Shown: positions 1-15,951 of the stretch, piece after piece
How the letters are laid out: each line of letters starts with the position of its first letter
How positions within the stretch are numbered: the first letter of the stretch is position 1
Origin: Sphaerisporangium perillae
GTDB lineage: Bacteria; Actinomycetota; Actinomycetes; Streptosporangiales; Streptosporangiaceae
Assembly (NCBI RefSeq): GCF_023276435.1
Contig: NZ_JALLPO010000046.1
Span: 1-64,000 of the forward strand
Reading direction: 5' to 3'
DNA length: 64,000 nucleotides
The notes under the pieces: generated by a model
Databases searched by the model: none
The model's input: only the letters and a program-made list of their open reading frames with translations
Told to the model about the DNA's origin: nothing
Position numbers and translations under genes: made by a program

Positions 1-768
<768 letters not shown>

Positions 769-790
769 TTTTCAAGCGAGGGGATAAGAA

Positions 791-4666
<3,876 letters not shown>

Positions 4667-4706
4667 CGGCGCGGCCGGTCCGCCGGCCACGCGTCACCGA
4701 GGCGCA

Positions 4707-4746
4707 CGAGGGGCGCCCGTTCCCGAGAGGGGGCGGGCGCCCCTCG
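4707..4746 (+). terminator. GC-rich hairpin after rpoC
   Basis: CGAGGGGCGCCCG at 4707-4719 is exactly complementary to 4734-4746, a 13-bp stem with a 14-base loop. No T-tract follows, as is common for actinobacterial terminators. It lies 40 bases after the rpoC stop. Confidence 0.75.
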
Positions 4747-4824
4747 CGGTTTCCCGGGCTCCCTGCGTGGTCGTGGGGGACGCCTGAGGGGCAACACGCG
4801 GAAATCGTCGAGACCGGTCGCTGA

Positions 4825-4853
4825 TTGACGTAAACTTGCTGAGTGCCTACTAG
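4825..4853 (+). promoter_or_regulatory. Sigma-A-type promoter P1 of the str operon
   Basis: TTGACG at 4825-4830 and TACTAG at 4848-4853 are separated by exactly 17 bases. This matches the housekeeping actinobacterial consensus well and stands in an intergenic region upstream of rpsL. A start site would fall near 4860. The call is by pattern only. Confidence 0.65.
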
Positions 4854-4928
4854 CGGCCGGGGGGAAACCGGCCGCGGGACCACGACACGACCCGAAACCG
4901 CCCACACAAGCGGCTCGGCGCAGCCGTT

Positions 4929-4957
4929 TTGACGTGTTGCGATGGGCTGGGTAGTCT
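4929..4957 (+). promoter_or_regulatory. Sigma-A-type promoter P2 of the str operon
   Basis: TTGACG at 4929-4934 and TAGTCT at 4952-4957 are separated by 17 bases. The same -35 hexamer occurs in P1 104 bases upstream, and the same TAGTCT -10 occurs before rplM. The predicted transcript has a leader of about 235 nucleotides before rpsL. Confidence 0.65.
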
Positions 4958-5201
4958 TGCCCTTCGTGCCCGTGGCTTCATGGGCTCACATGCGTGCGCT
5001 CCGAGGCCCCTGTGGGGGCCGGCAGGGCGTCGTGTGAACTCCTCCACCGGGTCCGGTCATCGCCGGGCGCACTGCGGCAAAGATCGCGACACGCCCGAAC
5101 GCGTGGGTCGGAGCCAGGGGAATAACCGCAGGTCATGACACCGGCAGAGCCTGCAAATGCACGACTTTTCGAATTACCGGCCAAGCACGAACGGAGACGC
5201 G

Positions 5202-5576
5202 GTGCCCACGATTCAGCAGCTGGTCCGCAAGGGCCGCCAGGACAAGGTCAGTAAGACCAAGACCCCGGCGCTCAAGGGGAGCCCCCAGCGGCGCGGCGTT
5301 TGCACGCGCGTGTACACGACGACCCCGAAGAAGCCGAACTCCGCCCTTCGCAAGGTGGCGCGCGTGCGGCTCACGAACGGCATCGAGGTGACGGCCTACA
5401 TCCCTGGTGTGGGTCACAACCTGCAGGAGCACTCCATCGTGCTCGTGCGTGGCGGTCGTGTGAAGGACCTGCCGGGTGTTCGCTACAAGATCATCCGTGG
5501 TTCGCTGGACACGCAGGGCGTCCGGAACCGCAAGCAGGGCCGCAGCCACTACGGGGCGAAGAAGGAGAAGGGCTGA
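5202..5576 (+). CDS. rpsL: 30S ribosomal protein S12
   Basis: 124 residues, the standard length. The protein sits at the decoding centre and affects translational fidelity. The start is the GTG at 5202, preceded by ACGGAGAC and giving [11 protein letters not shown]. An in-frame upstream ATG at 5157 would add 15 unconserved residues and is rejected. Lys43 (in [12 protein letters not shown]) and Lys88 (in [10 protein letters not shown]) are the residues typically altered in streptomycin-resistant mutants; both are unmutated here. It is the first gene of the str operon, with rpsG two bases downstream. Confidence 0.99.
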   Translation: MPTIQQLVRKGRQDKVSKTKTPALKGSPQRRGVCTRVYTTTPKKPNSALRKVARVRLTNGIEVTAYIPGVGHNLQEHSIVLVRGGRVKDLPGVRYKIIRGSLDTQGVRNRKQGRSHYGAKKEKG

Positions 5577-5577
5577 C

Positions 5578-6048
5578 ATGCCGCGCAAGGGTCCCGCTGG
5601 GCGCCGACAGCTTGTCGCAGACCCGGTGTTCAACTCACCGCTGGTCACCGCGCTCATCAACAAGGTGCTTCTGAACGGTAAGCGGTCGCTCGCTCAGACG
5701 ATCGTCTACGACGCCCTCGAGGGCTGCAGGGACAAGTCGGGCAACGACCCGGTCGTCACCCTGAAGCGTGCCCTCGACAACGTCAAGCCCACGCTTGAGG
5801 TGCGCAGCCGCCGTGTCGGTGGCGCCACCTACCAGGTGCCGGTCGAGGTGCGCGCCGCGCGCAGCACCACGCTGGCACTCCGTTGGCTGGTGCAGTACTC
5901 CCGCGCCCGCCGCGAGAAGACCATGACCGAGCGGCTGATGAACGAGCTGCTCGACGCCAGCAACGGCCTTGGCGCAAGCGTGAAGCGGCGCGAGGACACG
6001 CACAAGATGGCCGAGTCCAACAAGGCCTTCGCCCACTACCGCTGGTAA
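5578..6048 (+). CDS. rpsG: 30S ribosomal protein S7
   Basis: 156 residues starting [10 protein letters not shown], the normal size. S7 nucleates assembly of the 30S head and contacts tRNA in the E site. The ATG at 5578 lies one base after the rpsL stop, with the ribosome site GAAGGAGAAGG inside the end of rpsL, implying translational coupling. Longer in-frame upstream starts would run through rpsL and have no support. fusA follows after 39 bases. Confidence 0.99.
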   Translation: MPRKGPAGRRQLVADPVFNSPLVTALINKVLLNGKRSLAQTIVYDALEGCRDKSGNDPVVTLKRALDNVKPTLEVRSRRVGGATYQVPVEVRAARSTTLALRWLVQYSRARREKTMTERLMNELLDASNGLGASVKRREDTHKMAESNKAFAHYRW

Positions 6049-6087
6049 TCCCAGCGGCGACGACGAGACGACGAGGACGCGAGAGAA

Positions 6088-8187
<2,100 letters not shown>

Positions 8188-8295
8188 CCCAGAACCCAAG
8201 TGTCCGGTGGCGGGGTGTCCCCGCCTCCGGGCCACGGGCTTCGAGCCCGAGTGAGACTACGCAAGTAAAGTCAGAATCTCTAAGGAGACAGAGCA

Positions 8296-9489
8296 GTGGC
8301 CAAGGCCAAGTTCGAGCGGACCAAGCCGCACGTGAACATCGGCACCATTGGGCACATCGACCACGGCAAGACCACTCTGACCGCGGCGATCACCAAGGTG
8401 CTCCACGACCGTTTCCCTCACCTCAATGAGGCGACCCCGTTCGACAAGATCGACAAGGCGCCCGAGGAGAAGGCCCGCGGTATCACCATCTCCATCGCCC
8501 ACGTCGAGTACCAGACCGAGAAGCGCCACTACGCCCACGTGGACTGCCCCGGTCACGCCGACTACGTGAAGAACATGATCACCGGTGCGGCCCAGATGGA
8601 CGGCGCGATCCTCGTGGTCGCCGCCACTGACGGTCCGATGCCGCAGACCAAGGAGCACGTCCTCCTGGCCCGCCAGGTCGGCGTCCCCTACATCGTCGTC
8701 GCCCTGAACAAGGCCGACATGGTCGACGATGAGGAGATCCTGGAGCTCGTCGAGCTCGAGGTCCGCGAGCTCCTGTCCGCTCAGGAGTTCCCCGGCGACG
8801 ACCTGCCGGTCGTCCGCGTCTCGGCGCTGAAGGCGCTCGAGGGCGACGAGAAGTGGGCCGACTCCATCATCGAGCTCATGAACGCCGTGGACGACAACGT
8901 CCCCGAGCCCGTTCGTGACACCGACAAGCCGTTCCTCATGCCGATCGAGGACGTCTTCTCGATCACCGGCCGCGGCACCGTCGTGACCGGCCGTATCGAG
9001 CGCGGCATCGTCAAGGTCAACGAGACCGTCGACATCATCGGCATCAAGGAGAAGAGCACCACGACCACCGTCACCGGTGTCGAGATGTTCCGCAAGCTCC
9101 TTGACGAGGGTCGGGCCGGTGACAACGTCGGTCTGCTCCTGCGCGGTATCAAGCGCGAGGACGTCGAGCGCGGCCAGTGCATCATCAAGCCGGGCACGAC
9201 CACCCCGCACACCGAGTTCGAGGGCCAGGTCTACATCCTGTCGAAGGACGAGGGTGGCCGGCACACGCCGTTCTTCAACAACTACCGCCCGCAGTTCTAC
9301 TTCCGTACCACGGACGTGACGGGCGTCGTGACCCTCCCCGAGGGCACTGAGATGGTCATGCCCGGTGACAACACCGAGATGACCGTCCAGCTCATCCAGC
9401 CCATCGCGATGGAGGACGGTCTCAAGTTCGCCATCCGCGAGGGTGGCCGCACCGTCGGTGCGGGTCGAGTCACGAAGATCATCAAGTAG
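8296..9489 (+). CDS. tuf: Translation elongation factor Tu
   Basis: 397 residues, a standard tuf1-type protein. It delivers aminoacyl-tRNA to the ribosome as a GTP complex. The motifs [23 protein letters not shown] and NKADM are intact. The GTG start is preceded by a strong ribosome site, CTAAGGAGA. The 108-base gap from fusA contains a small CGGGCT/AGCCCG hairpin at 8235-8249, so partial termination or an extra tuf promoter is plausible. Two tandem terminator-like hairpins follow the gene. Confidence 0.99.
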   Translation: MAKAKFERTKPHVNIGTIGHIDHGKTTLTAAITKVLHDRFPHLNEATPFDKIDKAPEEKARGITISIAHVEYQTEKRHYAHVDCPGHADYVKNMITGAAQMDGAILVVAATDGPMPQTKEHVLLARQVGVPYIVVALNKADMVDDEEILELVELEVRELLSAQEFPGDDLPVVRVSALKALEGDEKWADSIIELMNAVDDNVPEPVRDTDKPFLMPIEDVFSITGRGTVVTGRIERGIVKVNETVDIIGIKEKSTTTTVTGVEMFRKLLDEGRAGDNVGLLLRGIKREDVERGQCIIKPGTTTPHTEFEGQVYILSKDEGGRHTPFFNNYRPQFYFRTTDVTGVVTLPEGTEMVMPGDNTEMTVQLIQPIAMEDGLKFAIREGGRTVGAGRVTKIIK

Positions 9490-9503
9490 TACGACCGCGG
9501 GTC

Positions 9504-9567
9504 GGCGGTCGGCCTCGGGGAACCGGGGCCGACCGCCGCACCACGAAGGGGCCGATCCGTCGGCCCC
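9504..9567 (+). terminator. Two tandem hairpins after tuf
   Basis: The first hairpin pairs 9504-9518 with 9523-9537, a 15-bp stem with one wobble pair and the 4-base loop GGAA. The second pairs GGGGCCGA at 9548-9555 with TCGGCCCC at 9560-9567 across a 4-base loop. Together they separate the str and S10 operons. The rest of the gap to 9761 should contain the S10 promoter and leader, but no clear -35/-10 pair was found. Confidence 0.75.
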
Positions 9568-9761
9568 GGAGCCCACAGCGAGCTCCGTCCCGATCCAGGA
9601 CCGTGATCTCGCAGCCGTCTCGGCCGATAGTGACCGAGATGACTGCAAGATCACGGAAGCACGAGGCGGGTCACGGGGCGCAAAGCCACGTGGGACACCC
9701 ACAGCGGCAAAAGGCCGCACGAAACTTCTGCAGGACGACAGCGAAGGACACCGAGGCCACT

Positions 9762-10070
9762 ATGGCGGGACAGAAGATCCGCATCCGGCTTAAGGCCTAT
9801 GACCACGAGGTCATCGATAGCTCGGCCAAGAAGATCGTCGAGACGGTGACGCGGACTGGCGCGAAGGTCGCGGGCCCGGTGCCGTTGCCGACCGAGAAGA
9901 ACGTGTACTGCGTCATCCGCTCGCCGCACAAGTACAAGGACAGCCGTGAGCACTTCGAAATGCGCACGCACAAGCGGCTGATTGACATCATCGATCCGAC
10001 GCCGAAGACCGTCGACTCGCTCATGCGTCTCGACCTTCCGGCCGGCGTCGACATCTCGATCAAGCTCTGA
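9762..10070 (+). CDS. rpsJ: 30S ribosomal protein S10
   Basis: 102 residues starting [19 protein letters not shown], which matches the family N-terminus; the longer in-frame ORF upstream to 9603 is rejected. S10 is a 30S head protein and, as NusE, also takes part in transcription antitermination. It is the first gene of the S10 operon, with rplC 14 bases downstream. The ribosome site is weak (CCGAGGCCACT). Confidence 0.98.
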   Translation: MAGQKIRIRLKAYDHEVIDSSAKKIVETVTRTGAKVAGPVPLPTEKNVYCVIRSPHKYKDSREHFEMRTHKRLIDIIDPTPKTVDSLMRLDLPAGVDISIKL

Positions 10071-10084
10071 GGGAACGCACTGAC

Positions 10085-10738
10085 ATGGCTAAGCAGATCA
10101 AGGGCGTCCTGGGCAAGAAGCTCGGCATGACCCAGGTCTTCGACGAGGGCAACCGGATCGTCCCGGTGACCGTCGTCGAGGCCGGTCCGTGCGTGGTGAC
10201 CCGCGTCCGCACTGAGGACAAGGACGGCTACTCCGCTGTTCAGCTCGGCTACGGGCAGGTGGACCCGCGCAAGGTGAACAAGCCGCTGGGTGATTATCTG
10301 CGCAAGCACGACATCACCCCGCGCCGCTACTTCGTCGAGCTCCGGACCTCCGACGCTTCCGAGTACACGCTCGGCCAGGAAGTCCTGGCCGAGACCTTCG
10401 AGGCCGGCGAGTTCATCGACGTGACCGGCAAGAGCAAGGGCAAGGGCTTCGCGGGTGTCATGAAGCGTCACGGCTTCAAGGGCCTCAGCGCCTCGCACGG
10501 CACCCAGCGCAAGCACCGCTCGCCCGGCTCCATCGGTGGCTGTGCCACCCCGGGTCGCGTCTTCAAGGGTCTGCGCATGGCTGGCCGGATGGGCAACGTC
10601 CGGACCACCGTCCAGAACCTCAAGGTTCACGCCGTGGACGCCGAAAAGGGTCTCATCCTCGTCAAGGGTGCGATTCCCGGCGCCAACGGCAGCCTGGTCC
10701 TCATTCGCACCGCTGCCAAGAAGGGGGCTGCCAAGTGA
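10085..10738 (+). CDS. rplC: 50S ribosomal protein L3
   Basis: 217 residues, the normal length. L3 is an early 23S rRNA binder near the peptidyl transferase centre. The conserved extension segment [16 protein letters not shown] and the following [14 protein letters not shown] are present around residues 118-155. The ATG at 10085 follows a GAGGGAACGC ribosome site. Its stop overlaps the rplD GTG start. Confidence 0.98.
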   Translation: MAKQIKGVLGKKLGMTQVFDEGNRIVPVTVVEAGPCVVTRVRTEDKDGYSAVQLGYGQVDPRKVNKPLGDYLRKHDITPRRYFVELRTSDASEYTLGQEVLAETFEAGEFIDVTGKSKGKGFAGVMKRHGFKGLSASHGTQRKHRSPGSIGGCATPGRVFKGLRMAGRMGNVRTTVQNLKVHAVDAEKGLILVKGAIPGANGSLVLIRTAAKKGAAK

Positions 10739-11385
10739 GCACCACCGTTGACGTCCTCGACGCGGCCGGCGCGAAGACCGGTTCCGTGGAGCTGCCGGAG
10801 AACATCTTCGGCGCCAAGGTGAACATCCCGCTGATCCACCAGGTCGTCGTCGCCCAGCTGGCCGCTCGCCGGCAGGGCACTCACAAGACGAAGACCCGCG
10901 GTGAGGTCAGCGGCGGTGGCAAGAAGCCGTACCGCCAGAAGGGCACCGGCCGGGCCCGCCAGGGTTCGACCCGCGCGCCGCAGTTCGCCGGCGGTGGCAC
11001 CGTCCACGGTCCCCAGCCGCGCGACTACGCCCAGAAGACGCCCAAGAAGATGAAGGCCGCCGCGCTCCGCGGCGCCCTCAGCGACCGGGCGGCGGGCGGC
11101 CGCGTGCACATCGTGGACAGCCTGGTCAGCGGGGACACCCCGAAGACCAAGGCGGCCCTCGAGGCGCTGCGCAACATCTCCAAGGCTCGCAGCGTCCTCG
11201 TCGTGGTCGACGCGGACGACGAGCTCACCTGGCTGAGCCTGCGGAACGCGCCGGAGGTTCACCTCCTGGACGCGGGCCAGCTCAACACGTACGACGTGCT
11301 CTGCTACGACGACGTGGTCTTCACGCGTGAGGCGTACGACCAGGTCGTGGCGCGGCTGGGCAACAGCGGGAAGGAAGACGCCTGA
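10735..11385 (+). CDS. rplD: 50S ribosomal protein L4
   Basis: 216 residues. L4 lines the peptide exit tunnel. The tunnel loop appears as [18 protein letters not shown] with RAPQFAGGG following, around residues 57-85. The GTG start overlaps the rplC stop by four bases (GTGA), so translation is coupled. It shares one base with the rplW start at its 3' end (TGATG). Confidence 0.98.
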   Translation: MSTTVDVLDAAGAKTGSVELPENIFGAKVNIPLIHQVVVAQLAARRQGTHKTKTRGEVSGGGKKPYRQKGTGRARQGSTRAPQFAGGGTVHGPQPRDYAQKTPKKMKAAALRGALSDRAAGGRVHIVDSLVSGDTPKTKAALEALRNISKARSVLVVVDADDELTWLSLRNAPEVHLLDAGQLNTYDVLCYDDVVFTREAYDQVVARLGNSGKEDA

Positions 11386-11687
11386 TGCAGAAGATCGCCG
11401 ACCCGCGCGACATCATCATCAAGCCGATCGTCTCCGAAAAGAGCTACGGCCTGATCGATGAGCACAACAAGTACACGTTCTTGGTACGCAAGACGGCCAA
11501 CAAGACGCAGGTGAAGATCGCGGTTGAGCAGATCTTCGGCGTCAAGGTCACCAGCGTGAACACGATCAACCGCCAGGGCAAGCGTAAGCGGACGAAGTTC
11601 GGTTACGGCCAGCGCCCGAGCACCAAGCGGGCGATCGTGAGCCTGGTGGAAGGCGACCGGATCGACATCTTCGGTCAGATCAGCTGA
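11385..11687 (+). CDS. rplW: 50S ribosomal protein L23
   Basis: 100 residues. L23 lies at the tunnel exit and is the docking site for trigger factor and SRP. The sequence shows the family pattern PIVSEKSY and KYTFLV near the N-terminus, and [12 protein letters not shown] in the middle. The ATG overlaps the rplD stop as TGATG. rplB follows after 47 bases. Confidence 0.98.
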   Translation: MQKIADPRDIIIKPIVSEKSYGLIDEHNKYTFLVRKTANKTQVKIAVEQIFGVKVTSVNTINRQGKRKRTKFGYGQRPSTKRAIVSLVEGDRIDIFGQIS

Positions 11688-11734
11688 TCTCCGCCGCATT
11701 GCCAAGCAACATCGACAAGGGATGAACGAAAAAG

Positions 11735-12571
11735 ATGGGCATCCGTAAATACAAGCCGACGACTCCGGGTCGTCGCGGCGCGAGCGTCTCGGACTTCGCC
11801 GAGATCACGCGCAGCACGCCGGAGAAGTCGCTGCTTGCTCCCCTGCACAGCAAGGGTGGTCGTAACGTCCACGGTCGGGTGACCGCGCGTCACCAGGGCG
11901 GCGGGCACAAGCGCGCGTACCGGATCATCGACTTCCGGCGCCACGACAAGGACGGCGTTCCGGCCAAGGTCGCTCACATCGAGTACGACCCGAACCGGAC
12001 GTCACGCATCGCGCTCCTGCACTACGCGGACGGCGAGAAGCGCTACATCCTCGCTCCTACGGGCATCAAGCAGGGCGACCGCATCGAGAACGGTCCTGCG
12101 GCCGACATCAAGCCGGGCAACTGCCTGCCGCTGCGCAACATTCCGACCGGTACCTTCATCCACGCCGTGGAGCTGAAGCCCGGTGGCGGCGCGAAGCTGG
12201 GCCGGTCCGCCGGCGCTCAGATCCAGCTGCTGGCCAAGGAGGGGCAGTACGCCACTCTGCGCATGCCCTCCGGGGAAATGCGCCAGGTGGACGTGCGCTG
12301 CCGCGCTTCGGTCGGCCAGGTCGGCAACGCCGAGCAGGCCAACATCAACATCGGCAAGGCCGGCCGTAACCGCTGGAAGGGCAAGCGCCCGACCGTCCGC
12401 GGTGTCGCCATGAACCCGGTCGACCACCCGCATGGTGGTGGTGAGGGTAAGACCTCCGGCGGTCGCCACCCGGTGAACCCCAAGGGCAAGCCCGAGGGCC
12501 GTACCCGTCAGGCCAACAAGGCCAGCGACCGACTGATCATCCGTCGGCGGAGCAAGAGGAAGAAGCGGTAG
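11735..12571 (+). CDS. rplB: 50S ribosomal protein L2
   Basis: 278 residues, full length. L2 is required for subunit association and peptidyl transferase activity. The near-universal segment [17 protein letters not shown], with its essential histidine, is at about residues 222-238, followed by the basic tail ending in RRRSKRKKR. The N-terminus [18 protein letters not shown] is canonical. rpsS follows after 11 bases. Confidence 0.99.
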   Translation: MGIRKYKPTTPGRRGASVSDFAEITRSTPEKSLLAPLHSKGGRNVHGRVTARHQGGGHKRAYRIIDFRRHDKDGVPAKVAHIEYDPNRTSRIALLHYADGEKRYILAPTGIKQGDRIENGPAADIKPGNCLPLRNIPTGTFIHAVELKPGGGAKLGRSAGAQIQLLAKEGQYATLRMPSGEMRQVDVRCRASVGQVGNAEQANINIGKAGRNRWKGKRPTVRGVAMNPVDHPHGGGEGKTSGGRHPVNPKGKPEGRTRQANKASDRLIIRRRSKRKKR

Positions 12572-12582
12572 GAGCAGCCTAA

Positions 12583-12861
12583 ATGCCACGTAGCCTTAAG
12601 AAGGGTCCTTTCGTTGACGGCCACCTGATGAAGAAGGTGGACGTCCAGAACGAAAAGGGCACCAAGAACGTCATCAAGACGTGGTCGCGGCGCTCCATGA
12701 TCGTGCCCGACATGCTCGGCCACACGATCGCCGTCCACGACGGGCGCAAGCACGTCCCGGTGTTCGTCACCGAGTCGATGATCGGTCACAAGCTGGGTGA
12801 GTTCGCGCCGACGCGGACCTTCCGCAGCCACGTCAAGGAAGACCGGCGTAGCCGGCGGTAA
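12583..12861 (+). CDS. rpsS: 30S ribosomal protein S19
   Basis: 92 residues. S19 is in the head of the small subunit and contacts S13 and the A-site t[22 protein letters not shown] at the start and the motif [20 protein letters not shown] are diagnostic. The ATG at 12583 has GTAGGAGCAG upstream. rplV follows after 25 bases with a strong GAGGAG site. Confidence 0.98.
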   Translation: MPRSLKKGPFVDGHLMKKVDVQNEKGTKNVIKTWSRRSMIVPDMLGHTIAVHDGRKHVPVFVTESMIGHKLGEFAPTRTFRSHVKEDRRSRR

Positions 12862-12886
12862 GCGCCTTAGAAACGAGGAGTAAGCG

Positions 12887-13255
12887 ATGGAAGCCAGGGC
12901 TCAGGCGCGGTTCGTCCGCGTCACGCCCCAGAAGGCCCGCCGCGTGGTGGACCTCATTCGCGGGCTGCCCGCTTCGGAGGCGCAGGCCGTGCTGCAGTTC
13001 GCCCCCCAGGCGGCGAGCGAGCCGATCTTCAAGGTGCTCACGAGCGCGATGGCGAACGCCGAGCACAACTTCAAGCTCGACCGCGAGTCGCTGGTCGTGA
13101 GCCGGGCGTGGGTCGATGAGGGCCCGACGCTGAAGCGGTTCCGTCCGCGGGCCCAGGGCCGTGCCTATCGGATCAACAAGCGGACGAGCCACATCACTGT
13201 GATCGTCGAAGCCCGGCCGGAAGGTCAGGGCAGGCCGAAGGGAAGGACCCGCTAG
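12887..13255 (+). CDS. rplV: 50S ribosomal protein L22
   Basis: 122 residues. L22 spans the exit tunnel; its beta-hairpin near the C-terminus ([21 protein letters not shown]) is the macrolide-sensitive loop and looks normal. The start [21 protein letters not shown] is canonical, preceded by AACGAGGAGTAAGCG. The stop shares a base with the rpsC GTG. Confidence 0.98.
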   Translation: MEARAQARFVRVTPQKARRVVDLIRGLPASEAQAVLQFAPQAASEPIFKVLTSAMANAEHNFKLDRESLVVSRAWVDEGPTLKRFRPRAQGRAYRINKRTSHITVIVEARPEGQGRPKGRTR

Positions 13256-14106
13256 TGGGCCAGAAGGTTAACCCGCACGGGTTCCGACTCGGCATCACGA
13301 CCGACTTCAAGAGCCGGTGGTACGCCGACAAGCTGTACAAGTCCTACGTCGCCGAGGACGTGTCGATCCGCCGCATGCTGCAGAAGGGCATGGAGCGGGC
13401 CGGCATCTCCAAGGTCGAGATCGAGCGGACCACCGACCGAGTTCAGGTCGACATTCACACCGCCCGGCCGGGCATCGTCATCGGCCGCCGCGGCGCCGAG
13501 GCGGACCGCATCCGTGGCGACCTCGAGAAGCTGACCAAGAAGCAGGTCCAGCTGAACATTCTCGAGGTCAAGAACCCCGAGGTGGACGCTCAGCTCGTCG
13601 CCCAGGGCGTCGCCGAGCAGCTGTCGAGCCGGGTCTCTTTCCGGCGTGCGATGCGCAAGGCCATGCAGTCGGCGATGAAGAGCGGCGCCAAGGGCATCCG
13701 TGTCCAGTGCTCCGGTCGTCTCGGCGGCGCCGAGATGTCGCGGTCGGAGTTCTACCGTGAGGGTCGTGTGCCTCTGCACACCCTTCGCGCGGACATCGAC
13801 TACGGCTTCTACGAGGCCCGCACCACCTTCGGCCGCATCGGCGTGAAGGTGTGGATCTACAAGGGCGAGGCCCCGACCAGCCGGGCCGAGCGCGAGGCGG
13901 CCGCGGCCGGCGCGCGTGCGGGCGGCCAGCGTCGTGACCGTACCGACCGGCCGCAGCGCGGCCGTGGTGCGGGCGGTGGCGGCGGTCGCGGTCGTGACGG
14001 CGGCGCCCCCCGTGGCGGCGGCCGTGGTCCTCGGACCGAATCCACTGCGCCCGCAGGGGCGCCCGAGACCGGCCCGGCGGAGCAGCCGGGTGCTGAAGGG
14101 AGCTGA
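13255..14106 (+). CDS. rpsC: 30S ribosomal protein S3 with a long Arg/Gly-rich C-terminal tail
   Basis: 283 residues, with the start [20 protein letters not shown] from a GTG. S3 forms part of the mRNA entry channel. The KH-domain core with [12 protein letters not shown] and the C-terminal domain with [23 protein letters not shown] end at about residue 205. The remaining roughly 78 residues are a low-complexity tail rich in Arg and Gly, then Ala, Pro and Glu. S3 tails vary in actinobacteria, but this one is long. rplP follows two bases after the stop. Confidence 0.98.
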   Translation: MGQKVNPHGFRLGITTDFKSRWYADKLYKSYVAEDVSIRRMLQKGMERAGISKVEIERTTDRVQVDIHTARPGIVIGRRGAEADRIRGDLEKLTKKQVQLNILEVKNPEVDAQLVAQGVAEQLSSRVSFRRAMRKAMQSAMKSGAKGIRVQCSGRLGGAEMSRSEFYREGRVPLHTLRADIDYGFYEARTTFGRIGVKVWIYKGEAPTSRAEREAAAAGARAGGQRRDRTDRPQRGRGAGGGGGRGRDGGAPRGGGRGPRTESTAPAGAPETGPAEQPGAEGS

Positions 14107-14108
14107 CC

Positions 14109-14528
14109 ATGCTGATCCCTCGCAGGGTCAAGCACCGCAAGCAGCACCGGCCTGACCGCAGCGGAGCCGCCAAGGGCGGCACCAGGGTCGTGTTCGGCGA
14201 GTTCGGCATTCAGGCGCTTGAGCACCACTACGTGACCAACCGCCAGATCGAGGCCGCTCGTATCGCCATGACCCGGCACATCCGCCGTGGCGGCAAGGTG
14301 TGGATCAACATCTACCCGGACCGTCCTCTGACGAAGAAGCCCGCCGAGACCCGCATGGGTTCCGGTAAGGGTTCGCCCGAGTGGTGGATCGCCAACGTCA
14401 AGCCCGGCCGTGTCATGTTCGAGCTCTCGGGCGTCTCCGAGCCGGTGGCCCGTGAGGCCCTCCGGCGCGCGATGCACAAGCTCCCGATGAAGTGCCGGTT
14501 CGTCAAGCGCGAAGTAGGGGAGGCGTGA
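14109..14528 (+). CDS. rplP: 50S ribosomal protein L16
   Basis: 139 residues, normal length. L16 sits at the A-site side of the large subunit. It begins [15 protein letters not shown] and ends [12 protein letters not shown]. The stop codon overlaps the ATG of a 27-codon ORF that is a diverged second copy of this gene's 3' end. A complete, normal L16 is encoded before that duplicate, so function should be intact. Confidence 0.98.
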   Translation: MLIPRRVKHRKQHRPDRSGAAKGGTRVVFGEFGIQALEHHYVTNRQIEAARIAMTRHIRRGGKVWINIYPDRPLTKKPAETRMGSGKGSPEWWIANVKPGRVMFELSGVSEPVAREALRRAMHKLPMKCRFVKREVGEA

Positions 14529-14611
14529 TGCACCGTCAGATGCACAAGCTCCCGATGCTGTGCTCGTCGAAAAGCAGCCGGTTTGTTAAGCGTGAAGTGG
14601 GTGAGGCGTGA
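14528..14611 (+). pseudogene. 27-codon mini-ORF: diverged duplicate of the rplP 3' end
   Basis: The translation, [19 protein letters not shown] followed by VKREVGEA, repeats the end of L16 ([18 protein letters not shown]) with a five-residue insertion and one substitution. The first 18 bases of the duplicated part are identical to rplP. In the last nine sense codons plus stop, all five base changes are synonymous. Both ends use TGATG overlaps: the ATG overlaps the rplP stop, and the stop overlaps the rpmC ATG. It is either a translated coupling peptide or a recombination scar. Confidence 0.7.
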
Positions 14612-14847
14612 TGGCTAAGGGCCTGACCGCCGGTGAGCTGCGGACTTCTGACCAGGATGAGCTGGTCCAGAAGCTGAAGGAAGCCAAGGAGGAGCTGTTC
14701 AACCTCCGCTTCCAGGCGGCGACCGGTCAGTTGGAAAGCCACGGGCGGCTCCGTGCCGTCCGCCGCGAGATCGCCCGTATCTACACCGTGATGCGCGAGC
14801 GGGAGCTCGGAATCATCACGGTCGAGAAGGAGCCGAGCGATGGCTGA
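14611..14847 (+). CDS. rpmC: 50S ribosomal protein L29
   Basis: 78 residues from the ATG at 14611 ([12 protein letters not shown]); a GTG three bases earlier would only add one Met. L29 is a two-helix protein near the tunnel exit. The segment [17 protein letters not shown] is diagnostic. The ribosome site, AAGTGGGTGAGG, lies inside the duplicated rplP fragment. The 3' end overlaps rpsQ by eight bases. Confidence 0.97.
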   Translation: MAKGLTAGELRTSDQDELVQKLKEAKEELFNLRFQAATGQLESHGRLRAVRREIARIYTVMRERELGIITVEKEPSDG

Positions 14848-15124
14848 GTCAACTGAGACCACCGACAAGAAGGCGCGGAACTACCGCAAGACCCGTGAGG
14901 GTCTCGTCGTCAGCGACAAGATGGACAAGACCGTCGTCGTCGTTGTCGAGGACCGCGTGAAGCACCCGCTGTACGGCAAGGTCATCCGCCGTACGACCAA
15001 GTACAAGGCCCACGACGAGGGCAACTCCTGCGGCGTCGGCGACCGCGTTCTCCTGATGGAGACCCGGCCGCTGTCCGCCACCAAGCGGTGGCGGGTCGTG
15101 GAGATCCTCGAGCGGGCCAAGTAA
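14840..15124 (+). CDS. rpsQ: 30S ribosomal protein S17
   Basis: 94 residues. S17 is a primary 16S rRNA binder with an OB fold. The family motif [24 protein letters not shown] is seen as [10 protein letters not shown] then [13 protein letters not shown]. The N-terminus has a short acidic extension common in actinobacteria. It is the last gene of the S10 operon; a hairpin follows. Confidence 0.97.
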   Translation: MAESTETTDKKARNYRKTREGLVVSDKMDKTVVVVVEDRVKHPLYGKVIRRTTKYKAHDEGNSCGVGDRVLLMETRPLSATKRWRVVEILERAK

Positions 15125-15132
15125 GTCGCTTT

Positions 15133-15163
15133 GCGGGAGACCCCTCGGAAGGGGGTCTCCCGC
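15133..15163 (+). terminator. Hairpin between rpsQ and rplN
   Basis: GCGGGAGACCCC at 15133-15144 pairs perfectly with GGGGTCTCCCGC at 15152-15163 around a 7-base loop. There is no T-tract. It marks the S10/spc operon border and may cause partial termination; the remaining bases to 15273 would have to hold any spc promoter. Confidence 0.75.
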
Positions 15164-15273
15164 GCGGGCGTCCCCCCTCGGCGCAGGCACGGCCGGCACC
15201 GAGGGTGCATCAGACCAAATCTAGTTCCGCCAGGCTCAACGAATGAGAACCGGCGTGACACACGGGAGTTGAC

Positions 15274-15642
15274 GTGATCCAGCAGGAGTCGCGGCTCAAG
15301 GTCGCCGACAACACGGGTGCCAAGGAGATCTTGTGCATCCGCGTGCTCGGTGGCTCGGGTCGGCGCTACGCGGGTATCGGCGACATCATCGTCGCGACGG
15401 TGAAGGACGCCCTTCCCGCCGCGGGTGTCAAAAAGGGTGATGTGGTCAAGGCTGTCGTGGTGCGCACCAGTAAGGAGCGCCGCCGCCCCGACGGCTCCTA
15501 CATCCGCTTCGACGAGAACGCCGCGGTCATCATCAAGGACAGCGGTGACCCTCGGGGCACGCGTATCTTCGGTCCGGTGGGTCGCGAGCTGCGCGAGAAG
15601 AAGTTCATGCGCATCATCTCGCTCGCGCCGGAGGTGTTGTAA
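15274..15642 (+). CDS. rplN: 50S ribosomal protein L14
   Basis: 122 residues, the invariant family length. It begins [19 protein letters not shown], with a GTG start preceded by GGGAGTTGAC. L14 forms an intersubunit bridge and is the binding site of RsfS. It heads the spc operon. Its TAA is immediately followed by the rplX ATG. Confidence 0.98.
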   Translation: MIQQESRLKVADNTGAKEILCIRVLGGSGRRYAGIGDIIVATVKDALPAAGVKKGDVVKAVVVRTSKERRRPDGSYIRFDENAAVIIKDSGDPRGTRIFGPVGRELREKKFMRIISLAPEVL

Positions 15643-15951
15643 ATGCCGAAGCTGCATGTGAAGAAGGGTGACCTCGTCCAGGTCATCGCCGGTAAGGACA
15701 AGGGTGCCAAGGGTCGGGTGATCGTCTCCCTGCCGCGCGAGGACCGCGTGGTGGTCGAGGGCGTGAACATGATCAAGAAGCACTCGAAGGTCACCCACCA
15801 AGGTCCTCGCGGCGCCAAGGAAGGCGGCGTGACGACCAAGGAGGCCCCCATCCACGTGAGCAACGTCAAGAAGCTCAAGGATGAGGCGAAGAAGGACGAC
15901 AAGCCCGCCAAGAAGGCCGAGAAGGCCGACGAATCGGGTGAGGACAACTGA
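15643..15951 (+). CDS. rplX: 50S ribosomal protein L24
   Basis: 102 residues. The KOW motif region [19 protein letters not shown] is at the N-terminus. L24 initiates 50S assembly. The C-terminus is a charged Lys/Glu/Asp stretch. No bases separate it from rplN, and the stop shares a base with the rplE ATG, so translation is tightly coupled. Confidence 0.97.
   Translation: MPKLHVKKGDLVQVIAGKDKGAKGRVIVSLPREDRVVVEGVNMIKKHSKVTHQGPRGAKEGGVTTKEAPIHVSNVKKLKDEAKKDDKPAKKAEKADESGEDN

Larger units (their letters stand above)
4667..5201 (+). other. 535-base intergenic region: rpoC terminator, two rpsL promoters and a long leader
   Basis: No convincing gene lies here; the short ORFs lack codon bias and good ribosome sites. 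The region begins with a 13-bp-stem hairpin that ends the rpoBC unit. Two sigma-A-like promoters about 100 bases apart follow. After them comes a transcribed leader of roughly 230-340 nucleotides ending in ACGGAGAC before the rpsL GTG. The leader is unusually long for an S12 gene, so attenuation or autoregulation is possible, but no specific riboswitch fold was recognised. Confidence 0.7.

Noticed and set aside
4958-5201. Riboswitch in the rpsL leader
   Set aside because: The leader is long, but no known riboswitch core or convincing long-range pairing was recognised.
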